From the IMG/VR virus record IMGVR_UViG_3300027736_000105, positions 1 to 38,104 of that record: 38,104 bases of DNA. One strand, written 5' to 3'. The notes under the pieces were generated by a model that did not search any database, was not told the origin of the DNA, and worked only from the letters and a program-made list of their open reading frames with translations. A program made the position numbers and the translations under genes. The stretch comes from a virus. Positions 27,273-34,496 of the stretch are shown here, piece by piece (position 1 is the first letter of the stretch; each line of letters starts with the position of its first letter).

Positions 27273-27796
27273 ACTGGATGCAGAGTAGAACCCCCGAAGA
27301 GCGCAAAGCTATTGCCGCCAAATCCGTAGCCACACGCCAAAAGAATATCCGTGAGAGAAACGAGAGAGCAACTGCAGACAGGGATGCGCGGGATAGTTTG
27401 AAGTGCGAAATCAAAGAACTGGAAGCCAAACTTGATAGTATGAAAAAACTTGAGTTGGTCAACAAGACTGCCCTCACACTGACTGGTAAAACATTGCTCC
27501 GTGAGGGTGAGATTGTCAGTGCGGCAAACACTTGGGAGTTGGCGACAGGCGTGTATTTCTTAATTGATGGTAACAAGGTTGTGTACGTTGGGCAGTCCGT
27601 CAATGTTTATGCAAGGATTGCGTCACACCACGATAAGGGGTTTGATAGCTTTGCGTTCATACCTTGTGACAAAGCTACGCTTGACAATCTCGAGTCTTTG
27701 TACATCCACGTACTACGCCCGCCACTTAATGCTGATATGCACGGGAGAAAGCAAGCACCATTGTCTTTGAACAAACTCATGGGAGTATCTGCATGA
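27269..27796 (+). CDS. GIY-YIG nuclease, 175 aa
   Basis: The N-terminal 80 residues are a basic helix and coiled coil (EERKAIAAKSVATRQKNIRE, LKCEIKELEAKLDSMKKLE). The C-terminal 85 residues carry the GIY-YIG core: ATGVYFLIDGNKVVYVGQSV, NVYARIASHHDKGFDSFAF and the glutamate helix DNLESLYIHVLRPPLNA. The variant GVY-YVG is accepted in this family. These enzymes cleave one DNA strand at a time and act in recombination, homing or host DNA degradation. It is ATGA-coupled to both neighbours, so it is part of the operon rather than a fresh insertion. Confidence 0.85.
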   Translation: MNWMQSRTPEERKAIAAKSVATRQKNIRERNERATADRDARDSLKCEIKELEAKLDSMKKLELVNKTALTLTGKTLLREGEIVSAANTWELATGVYFLIDGNKVVYVGQSVNVYARIASHHDKGFDSFAFIPCDKATLDNLESLYIHVLRPPLNADMHGRKQAPLSLNKLMGVSA

Positions 27797-27954
27797 TTGA
27801 ACAAATCAAAACATTTTTTGGGAAGTTGCGGGGCTTGCATGGGCAACGCAAAGTTATAGTAGAGCAAGGCTTGCTTTGGAAATGCACCAAGTGCGGCTTA
27901 ATTTTTTTAAACAAAAGAGAAGGAGAGAAACATGGTAGTGAAAGAAATTGTTGA
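27793..27954 (+). CDS. very small orphan with CxxC, 53 aa
   Basis: It starts in an ATGA overlap with the GIY-YIG stop. The sequence MIEQIKTFFGKLRGLHGQRK is followed by LLWKCTKCGLIFLNKREGEK and ends RNC. The single CxxC, with a Trp and Ile-Phe around it, is half of a zinc ribbon. Its last 23 bases overlap the next gene. It may be real or a remnant. Confidence 0.55.
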   Translation: MIEQIKTFFGKLRGLHGQRKVIVEQGLLWKCTKCGLIFLNKREGEKHGSERNC

Positions 27955-28108
27955 GAACGAGAACGGCACAATGACAATCATTTGTGACTTTGAACCAGCA
28001 GAGATACGCGCTTGCGTTGAGGTAGGGTTTTTAAAACTGCTCAAGGATTACTTAGATGAACACGCACCATTCCATCAAGGGACTATTGATGCAAAAACCG
28101 AAACGTGA
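27932..28108 (+). CDS. small orphan, 58 aa
   Basis: AAGGAGAGAAAC stands directly before ATG 27932. The protein begins MVVKEIVENENGTMTIICDF and has EPAEIRACVEVGFLKLLKDY and LDEHAPFHQ. It is a compact alpha/beta sequence that overlaps the next gene by 20 bp. Function unknown. Confidence 0.68.
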   Translation: MVVKEIVENENGTMTIICDFEPAEIRACVEVGFLKLLKDYLDEHAPFHQGTIDAKTET

Positions 28109-28265
28109 ACTTACCAAGAACGGCAGAGGCGTAAGCGCCCAGTTAACGCAGAGCGAGTACGAAGAGTGGGTGAAACTTGGCAAAGGTAAATGGCTGCGGT
28201 CATTTTTGAAAGACAGTAGATTCGAGAGGAAAGCAAATGGCAATGACACCAGAAGCCAAGGTTAA
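28089..28265 (+). CDS. small basic orphan, 58 aa
   Basis: ATG 28089 is favoured by AAGGGA upstream; an ATG 11 codons earlier is possible. The protein reads MQKPKRELTKNGRGVSAQLT, then QSEYEEWVKLGKGKWLRSFL, then a basic tail. The middle looks like a short ribbon-helix-helix or single-domain DNA-binding motif, but this is tentative. It overlaps the VRR-NUC gene by 29 bp. Confidence 0.62.
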   Translation: MQKPKRELTKNGRGVSAQLTQSEYEEWVKLGKGKWLRSFLKDSRFERKANGNDTRSQG

Positions 28266-28554
28266 GAAACAAGTCAAGGCAATCCTTGATGGGTTAGATG
28301 TATACCACTTCTCGCCTATGCAAAATGGTATGGGTAGGGCTGGTATACCTGACATCATTGCGTGTCACGGTGGCAGGTTCATTGGTATAGAGTGCAAGGC
28401 GGGTAACAACAAACCCACAGCACTACAAGAACGCGAACTCAACCGCATACTAAACGCAGGTGGTGAAGCGTATGTAATCTACGAAGAAAATATAGAACAA
28501 CTACGGGAGGAATTGATATGGATGAACAAACACTCGAAAGACGACTTGCTTTGA
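28237..28554 (+). CDS. VRR-NUC nuclease, 105 aa
   Basis: The PD-(D/E)XK core is intact: MGRAGIPDIIACHGGRFIGI with the catalytic Asp, ECKAGNNKPTALQERELNRI with the Glu-x-Lys pair, and GGEAYVIYEENIEQLREEL. The stand-alone length is typical for phage VRR-NUC proteins, which cut branched or structured DNA and probably resolve recombination or replication intermediates. GAGAGGAAAGCAA precedes ATG 28237. It sits at the start of the replication module. Confidence 0.87.
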   Translation: MAMTPEAKVKKQVKAILDGLDVYHFSPMQNGMGRAGIPDIIACHGGRFIGIECKAGNNKPTALQERELNRILNAGGEAYVIYEENIEQLREELIWMNKHSKDDLL

Positions 28555-28784
28555 TGAACGACGAAGAGCGCGAGCACTTCAAAATGGTAATCATGTGTCT
28601 GTCCAAATGCTACGGCCCCGACCCAGACCAAGCGGTACTGCTCGTCAAATCGAAGGGGGAGATGGCCGGACTCATTACCATGAACACCGATGACATGGAA
28701 GCTGCGGCGTTACTCATCGAAGCAAATGAATTTTTTGGCCATTTAAATATGCGCGGCGCACCACCGAAGGAGGCATTTAATTGA
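28518..28784 (+). CDS. orphan protein coupled to DNA polymerase, 88 aa
   Basis: It overlaps the VRR-NUC gene by 37 bp with GGAGGAATTGAT upstream. The protein has MDEQTLERRLALMNDEEREH, a Cys-containing helix KMVIMCLSKCYGPDPDQAVL, and MEAAALLIEANEFFGHLNMR. It is mainly helical. Its stop overlaps the TTG start of the polymerase, so the two may be made in fixed ratio. Function unknown. Confidence 0.72.
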   Translation: MDEQTLERRLALMNDEEREHFKMVIMCLSKCYGPDPDQAVLLVKSKGEMAGLITMNTDDMEAAALLIEANEFFGHLNMRGAPPKEAFN

Positions 28785-30748
28785 CGAAACCATTTGACAG
28801 GATACTGACCATCGACTTTGAAACTCGGTGGGACAAGCGTGACTACACGCTATCCAAAATGACAACTGAGGAGTACATACGTGATAAAAGGTTCATATGT
28901 TTCGGCGCTTGTGTCCATGAGTACGGAAGCAGCGATGACATTAGGTGGGTTGGAGGAGATGAGCTACCTGAATTCTTTTCGGGAATCGACTGGGGACGAA
29001 CCGCTGTGCTTGCGCATAACGCACAGTTCGATGTATCCATCCTTGAGTGGGTCTACGATTCTCACCCAGCCTTTATATTCGACACACTATCAATGGGACG
29101 CGCTCTTCGAGGCGTGGAAGTGGGGAACAGTCTTGCGAAGCTGGCGCTCGACTTCGGACTTCAGCCTAAAGGAACGGCTGTCAACAGCACAGATGGCCTC
29201 ACATCAATATCGCCTGAGATTGAAAGAGAACTTGCCGAGTACTGCACCCATGATGTGTACCTGTGTGAAGAGATTTTCAAGCGATTCGTTGTTGGATATC
29301 CAAAATCCGAATTGCGTTTGATCGACATGACGCTCAAGATGTACACACGACCGTACCTTGAGCTTGACCACAAGATGCTGATACAAGCACTGACAGAAGA
29401 AGGAGAAGCTCGTGAAGGTTTATTACAGAGACTCGGCATACAAGAAGTTGAGCTTGCGTCGAACCCGAAGTTTGCAAACATACTTCAAAGCCTCGGGGTT
29501 GTTGCCCCGACTAAGGTTAGTAAAACTACCGGCAAAGAGACCCTTGCTCTTGCGAAGAATGATGCCCTCTTCCAAGCGCTGCTCAACGGTGAACGTGAAG
29601 ATGTTGCCCTCCTTTGTGAAGCACGCCTTAAAGTTAAATCAACAACAGAACGTACAAGGGCGCAACGCTTCCTTGATATTAGCCAGCGCGGTAAATTACC
29701 GGTTCCTCTTTCGTACTATGGTGCGCTCTCAGGTCGCTGGACGGCGGCAAAGGGAAGCGCAATCAACATGCAAAACCTCAAGCGAGGTAGTTTCCTACGC
29801 AAAGCAATTATGGCTCCCGAAGGGTACAGTTTGGTCGTCGGCGACCTCTCACAAATTGAACCGCGAGTACTCGCGTGGCTTTCGGATTACCATGAGATGC
29901 TTGACATCTTCAGGTCAGGTGGTGACCCTTACGCGGCGTTCGGAGCGCAGATGTTTAACATACCCGGACTTACTAAGGACTCGCATCCCGACCTCCGGCA
30001 GTCTGCGAAAAGTGCGCTCTTGGGTTGCGGGTATGGTCTCGGTTGGGCATCGTTCGCGGCCCAGCTTCTTGTGGGGTTCCTTGGTGCGCCGCCAGTCCGT
30101 TATGAAAAAGCCTTTGCCAAGACGCTAGGTGTAGATCAGGAGTACGCGCAGCGGTTCATTGACTGGGAAGACAACGTGACCAAGATGCTGGAGATTCCCC
30201 ACACCTGCACCGACCAAGAGCTACTGACCCACTGCCTTGCTGCCAAGAAGATCATTGACATCTACCGCGCCACTGCACACCCCGTGGCTACCTTTTGGGA
30301 TATGTGTTCCGGCCTGATTGAGTCCAGCTTATACGGCGGTAAGGTGTACAAGTACAAGTGTTTGACATTCAGCAAGGAACGTATAGAATTGCCAAACGGG
30401 ATGAGCTTGCTCTACCCGCAGTTGCGACGCGAGAAAGATGATAAAGGTAGGAGCCAGTGGGTATACGGGCCAAACGCTACCAAGCTGTATGCAGGGAAAG
30501 TGACGAACAACGTAACACAGGCTGTTGCGCGTATCGTCATGACTGATGGAATGTTGCGGGTAACGAAGAAGTACCCCGTGGTTGGTACTGTGCATGATGA
30601 ACAGATCGTGTTAGTACCGGATGAAGAAGTTGCTGCTGCTAAGACTTGGGTCTTGGAGCAGATGACTATGGAGCCAAGTTATATGCAGGGGATACCCCTC
30701 GCCGCTGACGGTGGTGCGCACCGTAGATATGGAGAAGCAAAACAATGA
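28781..30748 (+). CDS. family A DNA polymerase with 3'-5' exonuclease, 655 aa
   Basis: The start is TTG 28781 behind a full AGGAGG, overlapping the previous stop. The DEDDy exonuclease domain is complete: TIDFET (Asp12, Glu14), NAQFD (Asn80-Asp84), YCTHD (Tyr154-Asp158). The polymerase domain has SGRW (about 317-320), motif A VVGDLSQIEPR (Asp355), motif B RQSAKSALLGCGYG (Arg406, Lys410, Tyr418) and motif C VHDE (His605-Glu607). No N-terminal 5'-3' nuclease is present, as usual for phages. It is the replicative polymerase. The next gene overlaps it by ATGA. Confidence 0.95.
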   Translation: MTKPFDRILTIDFETRWDKRDYTLSKMTTEEYIRDKRFICFGACVHEYGSSDDIRWVGGDELPEFFSGIDWGRTAVLAHNAQFDVSILEWVYDSHPAFIFDTLSMGRALRGVEVGNSLAKLALDFGLQPKGTAVNSTDGLTSISPEIERELAEYCTHDVYLCEEIFKRFVVGYPKSELRLIDMTLKMYTRPYLELDHKMLIQALTEEGEAREGLLQRLGIQEVELASNPKFANILQSLGVVAPTKVSKTTGKETLALAKNDALFQALLNGEREDVALLCEARLKVKSTTERTRAQRFLDISQRGKLPVPLSYYGALSGRWTAAKGSAINMQNLKRGSFLRKAIMAPEGYSLVVGDLSQIEPRVLAWLSDYHEMLDIFRSGGDPYAAFGAQMFNIPGLTKDSHPDLRQSAKSALLGCGYGLGWASFAAQLLVGFLGAPPVRYEKAFAKTLGVDQEYAQRFIDWEDNVTKMLEIPHTCTDQELLTHCLAAKKIIDIYRATAHPVATFWDMCSGLIESSLYGGKVYKYKCLTFSKERIELPNGMSLLYPQLRREKDDKGRSQWVYGPNATKLYAGKVTNNVTQAVARIVMTDGMLRVTKKYPVVGTVHDEQIVLVPDEEVAAAKTWVLEQMTMEPSYMQGIPLAADGGAHRRYGEAKQ

Positions 30749-31056
30749 CAGAACTAACACTGCCAAAGAAAGTACGAATTGGGGAGAAGTGGTACTCAGT
30801 CGAAGTTGTCGAAGCTATGCAAGACAAACTAGACATGGGGCGCGTTATGTATCTTGAGCAGAAGATTAAGCTTGGGCTACGCAACGGCATGACTGGGCGC
30901 AAGTTCAGTCTCGATGATGTCAGAGAAACTTTTTGGCACGAGCTAGTCCACGCTATTCTGCGTGACATGGAAGAACACAAGCTCAACAAGCGCGAAGACT
31001 TCGTAGAAGGATTTGCTAAACGCTTAAGTATTGCAATCAATTCAGCGAGATTCTAA
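30745..31056 (+). CDS. HExxH metallopeptidase-like protein, 103 aa
   Basis: The zinc motif is FWHELVHAIL (His65, Glu66, His69) with a following acidic helix EDFVEGFAKRLSIAIN that can supply the third ligand. The N-terminal half is a small strand-rich domain (KKVRIGEKWYSVEVVEA, GRVMYLEQKIKLGLRN). This compact layout resembles ImmA/IrrE or SprT-like minimal peptidases. It lies between the polymerase and a RecB-type nuclease and overlaps both by 4 and 1 bp. Possible roles are cleavage of a host repressor or of DNA-protein crosslinks; undecided. Confidence 0.75.
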   Translation: MTELTLPKKVRIGEKWYSVEVVEAMQDKLDMGRVMYLEQKIKLGLRNGMTGRKFSLDDVRETFWHELVHAILRDMEEHKLNKREDFVEGFAKRLSIAINSARF

Positions 31057-31721
31057 TGAAAACAGTAACGTGGAGCCACAGTGCCCTGAAAGACTTTGAA
31101 GGATGCCCACGCAGGTATCATGAGGTCAAGGTTCTCAACAACTTTCCTTTTCAGGAAACTGAGGCTACATATTACGGCAAAGAGTTTCATACTGCTGCTG
31201 AGTTGTACATACGAGATAGCAAACCCTTACCCCCACAGTTTGAGTACGCCCGAGGAGTACTCGATGCGCTGATTGCCAAGCCCGGCAGGAAGCTGTGTGA
31301 GCATGAGATGGGGTTGACCAAGGACTTACAACCTTGCGACTTCCACAGTAAGGACAGATGGGTGCGAGGCATTGCCGACTTGCTCATCATTGATGACGAC
31401 AACCTTACAGCGTGGGTGGTGGACTACAAAACGGGCAACAATAAATATCCTGATCGCGATCAATTGAAGCTCATGTCTTTGATGGTATTCAAGCACTTCC
31501 CGCATATCAGGAAGATCAACTCAGCGTTGCTGTTCGTGGTCAAGAATGATATGGTTAAGTACAGCATGACGGTTGACGAGGCGCAGGCTGAGTGGTGGAA
31601 GTACCGCGAGCGTGTGGCCAAGCTAGAAGCCTGTGTTGCATCCGGCGTATGGAACCCAAAGTCCTCTGCGCTGTGTCCGTGGTGCCCAGTTAAAACATGT
31701 GAGTTCAATCCAAAACATTAG
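31056..31721 (+). CDS. Cas4/RecB-like PD-(D/E)XK nuclease with Fe-S cysteines, 221 aa
   Basis: The nuclease motifs are GKEFHTAAEL (His45), EHEMGL (Glu84), RGIADLLIID (Asp108) and WVVDYKTGNN (Asp123, Lys125), followed by DQLKLMSLMVF. A cysteine at position 17 (EGCPRRY) pairs with a C-terminal cluster CPWCPVKTC (Cys207, Cys210, Cys215). This is the arrangement that holds the 4Fe-4S cluster of Cas4, AddB and Dna2 nucleases. It probably processes DNA ends for recombination. TAATG overlap with the previous gene. Confidence 0.87.
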   Translation: MKTVTWSHSALKDFEGCPRRYHEVKVLNNFPFQETEATYYGKEFHTAAELYIRDSKPLPPQFEYARGVLDALIAKPGRKLCEHEMGLTKDLQPCDFHSKDRWVRGIADLLIIDDDNLTAWVVDYKTGNNKYPDRDQLKLMSLMVFKHFPHIRKINSALLFVVKNDMVKYSMTVDEAQAEWWKYRERVAKLEACVASGVWNPKSSALCPWCPVKTCEFNPKH

Positions 31722-31729
31722 GAGGTAAT

Positions 31730-32200
31730 ATGGGAAGACGAGACAGCATCATTTACCGCGTTGCGCGAAAAGCATTGGCGGAATATGATGCCGAGCACCC
31801 TTTAGACGATGGCGAGTGCGAAGCGTGCGCGGCTACAAGCACTAGGCTTTATCGAGTCAGGGCTTTAGACACGTTGTTGAATGCGTTCGAGGATAAAGTG
31901 TGCGCCCTTGTTCTTGATAAAGACGTAGACGGGACGCACTATCTTGACTACGATCTTAAACAAGAGTGGGTAGAGTTTTCATTGCAAGACGATAACTGCA
32001 CAGTTTTATGTGGCGACTGCCGCACGCAGTATCGCAAAGCAAGAAAACAAGTTCTTCAAGAAAGCGGCGTAATAACAGAATTGGAAATGACAAAACTTGC
32101 ATACGACGCAGGCTTTACAAGAACGGATTTAATGTCGATAGGGTTACACCTTTTCAACTACACAAGGGCAGTTGAAAATTTTCATGGCATAAAGGAGTAA
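31730..32200 (+). CDS. two-CxxC zinc protein, 156 aa
   Basis: AGGAGGTAAT precedes ATG 31730. CEACAATSTRLYRVR and about 65 residues later CTVLCGDCRTQYRKARKQ supply four cysteines for a treble-clef-like zinc site. A long acidic insert lies between them. The spacing resembles the shell of an HNH domain, but the catalytic histidines are not visible. The C-terminal 50 residues are helical (LEMTKLAYDAGFTRTDLMSI). It may be a degenerate HNH-like or DNA-binding protein. Confidence 0.7.
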   Translation: MGRRDSIIYRVARKALAEYDAEHPLDDGECEACAATSTRLYRVRALDTLLNAFEDKVCALVLDKDVDGTHYLDYDLKQEWVEFSLQDDNCTVLCGDCRTQYRKARKQVLQESGVITELEMTKLAYDAGFTRTDLMSIGLHLFNYTRAVENFHGIKE

Positions 32201-32203
32201 ATG

Positions 32204-32440
32204 ATGGCAGTAAAAAGAGACTACAAAGCAGAGTACAAGCGTGACTTAGAGACAGGTAAGTCTGGCCCTGACTCAGCACAGTCAGAGCGCCAGCGAGCAC
32301 GCAAGATGTACGACAAGAAAGGCATCGACCGCGCAGGTAAAGACATCGATCACATCAAGCCGCTAAGAGCAGGTGGTAAGTCAACGACAGGTAATTTGAG
32401 ACTGCGTGCGAAGAAAGCCAATCAAGGCGACAACAAATAA
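32204..32440 (+). CDS. small HNH nuclease, 78 aa
   Basis: ATG 32204 is preferred over 32201 because of the distance from AAAGGAG. The N-terminus is basic (RDYKAEYKRDLETGKSG). The core DIDHIKPLRAGGKSTTGNLR with LRAKKANQGDNK gives the D-H, N and terminal basic positions of an HNH motif without zinc cysteines. Such mini-HNH proteins in phages nick or cut DNA, for example in packaging or homing. It is located between the CxxC protein and the helicase. Confidence 0.8.
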   Translation: MAVKRDYKAEYKRDLETGKSGPDSAQSERQRARKMYDKKGIDRAGKDIDHIKPLRAGGKSTTGNLRLRAKKANQGDNK

Positions 32441-32457
32441 AACAACGGAGAAGCAAC

Positions 32458-34017
32458 TTGGAAATCCTTGAAGACAAGGCATTAATATTTAGAACTAGAA
32501 ACCCCGAAAAGTACAGCATCATTCCTAAACACAAAGTCATTGAACGTGATGACGGTGGGTACGATGTCGCTGTCTATTGGGGACTAGACGAATGTAGGGT
32601 GCTACGCAACCTCGGCGTAAAAGATGTGCCCTCGCCAATCACACGCAAGTACAAGTGGCCCGGTCGTTACAAACCTATGGCGCATCAGGTGGATACTGCA
32701 GCGTTCTTAACCATGCACCGCAAAGCGTTTGTGTTCTCCGAACCCGGCACAGGCAAGACATTATCCGCACTGTGGGCGGCTGACTATCTGATGCAACGCG
32801 GTGAAGTGCGTAGGTGTTTGGTGTTGTGTCCCTTGTCCATCATGCAGTCTGCATGGCTGGCTGACTTAAGTAACAGCATCATCCATCGCTCTGCCGTTGT
32901 CGCACACCACTCGCAGGCTAGTCGCCGCATCGAGATGATTCAACAAGACTACGAGTTCGTCATTACCAACTACGACGGCTTGAACTTGATAGCCGATGAG
33001 ATCAACGCTGATGGGCGATTCGACTTAGTTATTGTTGATGAAGCTAACGCATACAAGACAGTGACAACGCGGAGATGGAAGTCGTTGAAGTCAATCATTA
33101 AACCCAACACACACGTATGGATGATGACCGGCACACCTGCATCACAGTCACCAGCAGATGCCTACGGCTTGGCCAAGATAGTTAACCCCGAGGGCGTACC
33201 CAGCTTCTTTACATCGTGGCGCGATAAGGTGATGAACAAGGTCACGCTTTACAAGTGGGCGGCAAAAGCAAACGCTGCTGATCTGGTGCATGAAGCCCTG
33301 CAACCTGCCATACGGTTCAGTAAAGCGCAGTGCCTTGATTTACCACCAGTACTGACTACCACACGCGAAGTACCACTCACGCCACAGCAAGCCAAGTACT
33401 ACAACCTACTCAAAGACCGGATGCTGGTGCAAGCCGCAGGCGAGACGATCAGCGCAGTCAACGCTGCCGCTGGTGTATCCAAGCTGTTACAGATAAGTTG
33501 TGGCGCTGTATATACCGACGATAAAGAGGTGGTTGAGTTCGATGCTGCCCCACGCCTTGGCGTGTTGGAAGAAATCTTAGAAGAGACTTCGCGCAAGGTA
33601 ATTATCTTTGCGTTATTCAGATCAAGCATTGATACGATTCAAGCGCACCTGACCAAGAAAAACATTGCCAACGAATGTATCCACGGTGGGATTACGCCCA
33701 TCAAACGGTCGGATATCATCCACCGCTTTCAACACGAGCAAGACCCTCGCGTGTTGGTAATGCAACCGCAGGCTACTGCGCACGGCATCACGTTGACTGC
33801 TGCGGACACGGTAGTGTTCTTTGGCCCACTGATGAGCGTGGAGCAATATATTCAGTGCATTGCACGGGCTGACCGCAAGGGTCAGAACTCCGACAAGGTG
33901 ACTGTCATACACATTCAAGGCTCACCCATTGAGCGCAAGATGTTCAAAGCATTGGAGGGAAAGGTAAGTGATAACTCACTTCTTACCCAAATGTTCGAGA
34001 TAGAAATAAATTCATGA
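32458..34017 (+). CDS. SNF2-type DNA helicase/translocase, 519 aa
   Basis: The start is TTG 32458 behind CGGAGAAGCAAC. Motifs are: Q/I region KPMAHQVDTAAFL, Walker A FSEPGTGKTL (Lys100), Ia LVLCPLSIMQSAW, motif II IVDEANAYK (Asp194-Asn197, DEAN instead of DEAH), III WMMTGTPAS, and in the second lobe HGGITPIKRSDIIHRF, TLTAADTVVFFGP and motif VI YIQCIARADRKGQ. This is a superfamily 2 SNF2-like ATPase of phage size. It translocates on double-stranded DNA and probably remodels forks or recombination intermediates. The ribosome site is complementary over 11 nt to the candidate small RNA. Confidence 0.9.
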   Translation: MEILEDKALIFRTRNPEKYSIIPKHKVIERDDGGYDVAVYWGLDECRVLRNLGVKDVPSPITRKYKWPGRYKPMAHQVDTAAFLTMHRKAFVFSEPGTGKTLSALWAADYLMQRGEVRRCLVLCPLSIMQSAWLADLSNSIIHRSAVVAHHSQASRRIEMIQQDYEFVITNYDGLNLIADEINADGRFDLVIVDEANAYKTVTTRRWKSLKSIIKPNTHVWMMTGTPASQSPADAYGLAKIVNPEGVPSFFTSWRDKVMNKVTLYKWAAKANAADLVHEALQPAIRFSKAQCLDLPPVLTTTREVPLTPQQAKYYNLLKDRMLVQAAGETISAVNAAAGVSKLLQISCGAVYTDDKEVVEFDAAPRLGVLEEILEETSRKVIIFALFRSSIDTIQAHLTKKNIANECIHGGITPIKRSDIIHRFQHEQDPRVLVMQPQATAHGITLTAADTVVFFGPLMSVEQYIQCIARADRKGQNSDKVTVIHIQGSPIERKMFKALEGKVSDNSLLTQMFEIEINS

Positions 34018-34024
34018 AAGGGGG

Positions 34025-34052
34025 TTGCAAACCAAACGCAAACGTGTAAACT
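34025..34052 (+). promoter_or_regulatory. candidate rightward promoter upstream of operator copy 3
   Basis: TTGCAA (34025-34030) and TAAACT (34047-34052) are separated by 16 bases. The operator dyad starts at the last base of the -10, so bound protein would block initiation. Confidence 0.4.
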
Positions 34053-34067
34053 GTCCAACCTTAGACA
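34052..34067. promoter_or_regulatory. operator copy 3, TGTC-N8-GACA dyad
   Basis: TGTCCAACCTTAGACA matches the consensus of the copies at 18031 and 26148. It lies in the only non-coding gap (34018-34084) between the helicase and the following gene. Confidence 0.6.
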
Positions 34068-34084
34068 AACAACAGGAGAAGTAA

Positions 34085-34489
34085 ATGAGTGAAGACTCAA
34101 TCCCAATAGATAAACTGGTAAAGGTTTATCGCAAGATCAAACTTGAAATTGACACGCTGACCAAAGAGTACGACACCAAGTTGGAAGAACTTAAGTCGGC
34201 GCAAGATGAAATTAAGTTTGCGCTAAAAGATCAGATGAAGGCACTCGGTGTCTCATCTTTGAAGAGTCCCTTTGGGACTGTATCCATGCGTAACTCGACT
34301 ACGTACACAACAAATGATTGGGCATCATTTAAGGAGTTTGTCCTTGAACACGGCGCAGTTGACTTGTTGTTCAAACGTATAGCGCAGGCAAACATGGCGC
34401 AGTTTCTTGAAGAGAACCCGGGGGTAGTGCCTCCGGGTCTGAACTCTGTAACGGAGTTCAACATTGTTATTACCAAACCAACCAAGTGA
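34085..34489 (+). CDS. conserved phage orphan, coiled-coil N-terminus, 134 aa
   Basis: CAGGAGAAGTAA precedes ATG 34085. The first 55 residues form a charged coiled coil (VYRKIKLEIDTLTKEYDTKL, EELKSAQDEIKFALKDQMKA). The rest is a defined domain (FGTVSMRNSTTYTTNDWASF, KEFVLEHGAVDLLFKRIAQA, FLEENPGVVPPGLNSVTEFN). From memory this belongs to a family frequent in aquatic phages and next to replication genes. The layout is a little like Gam-type nuclease inhibitors, but I cannot confirm that. Confidence 0.78.
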   Translation: MSEDSIPIDKLVKVYRKIKLEIDTLTKEYDTKLEELKSAQDEIKFALKDQMKALGVSSLKSPFGTVSMRNSTTYTTNDWASFKEFVLEHGAVDLLFKRIAQANMAQFLEENPGVVPPGLNSVTEFNIVITKPTK

Positions 34490-34496
34490 GTTTTAT

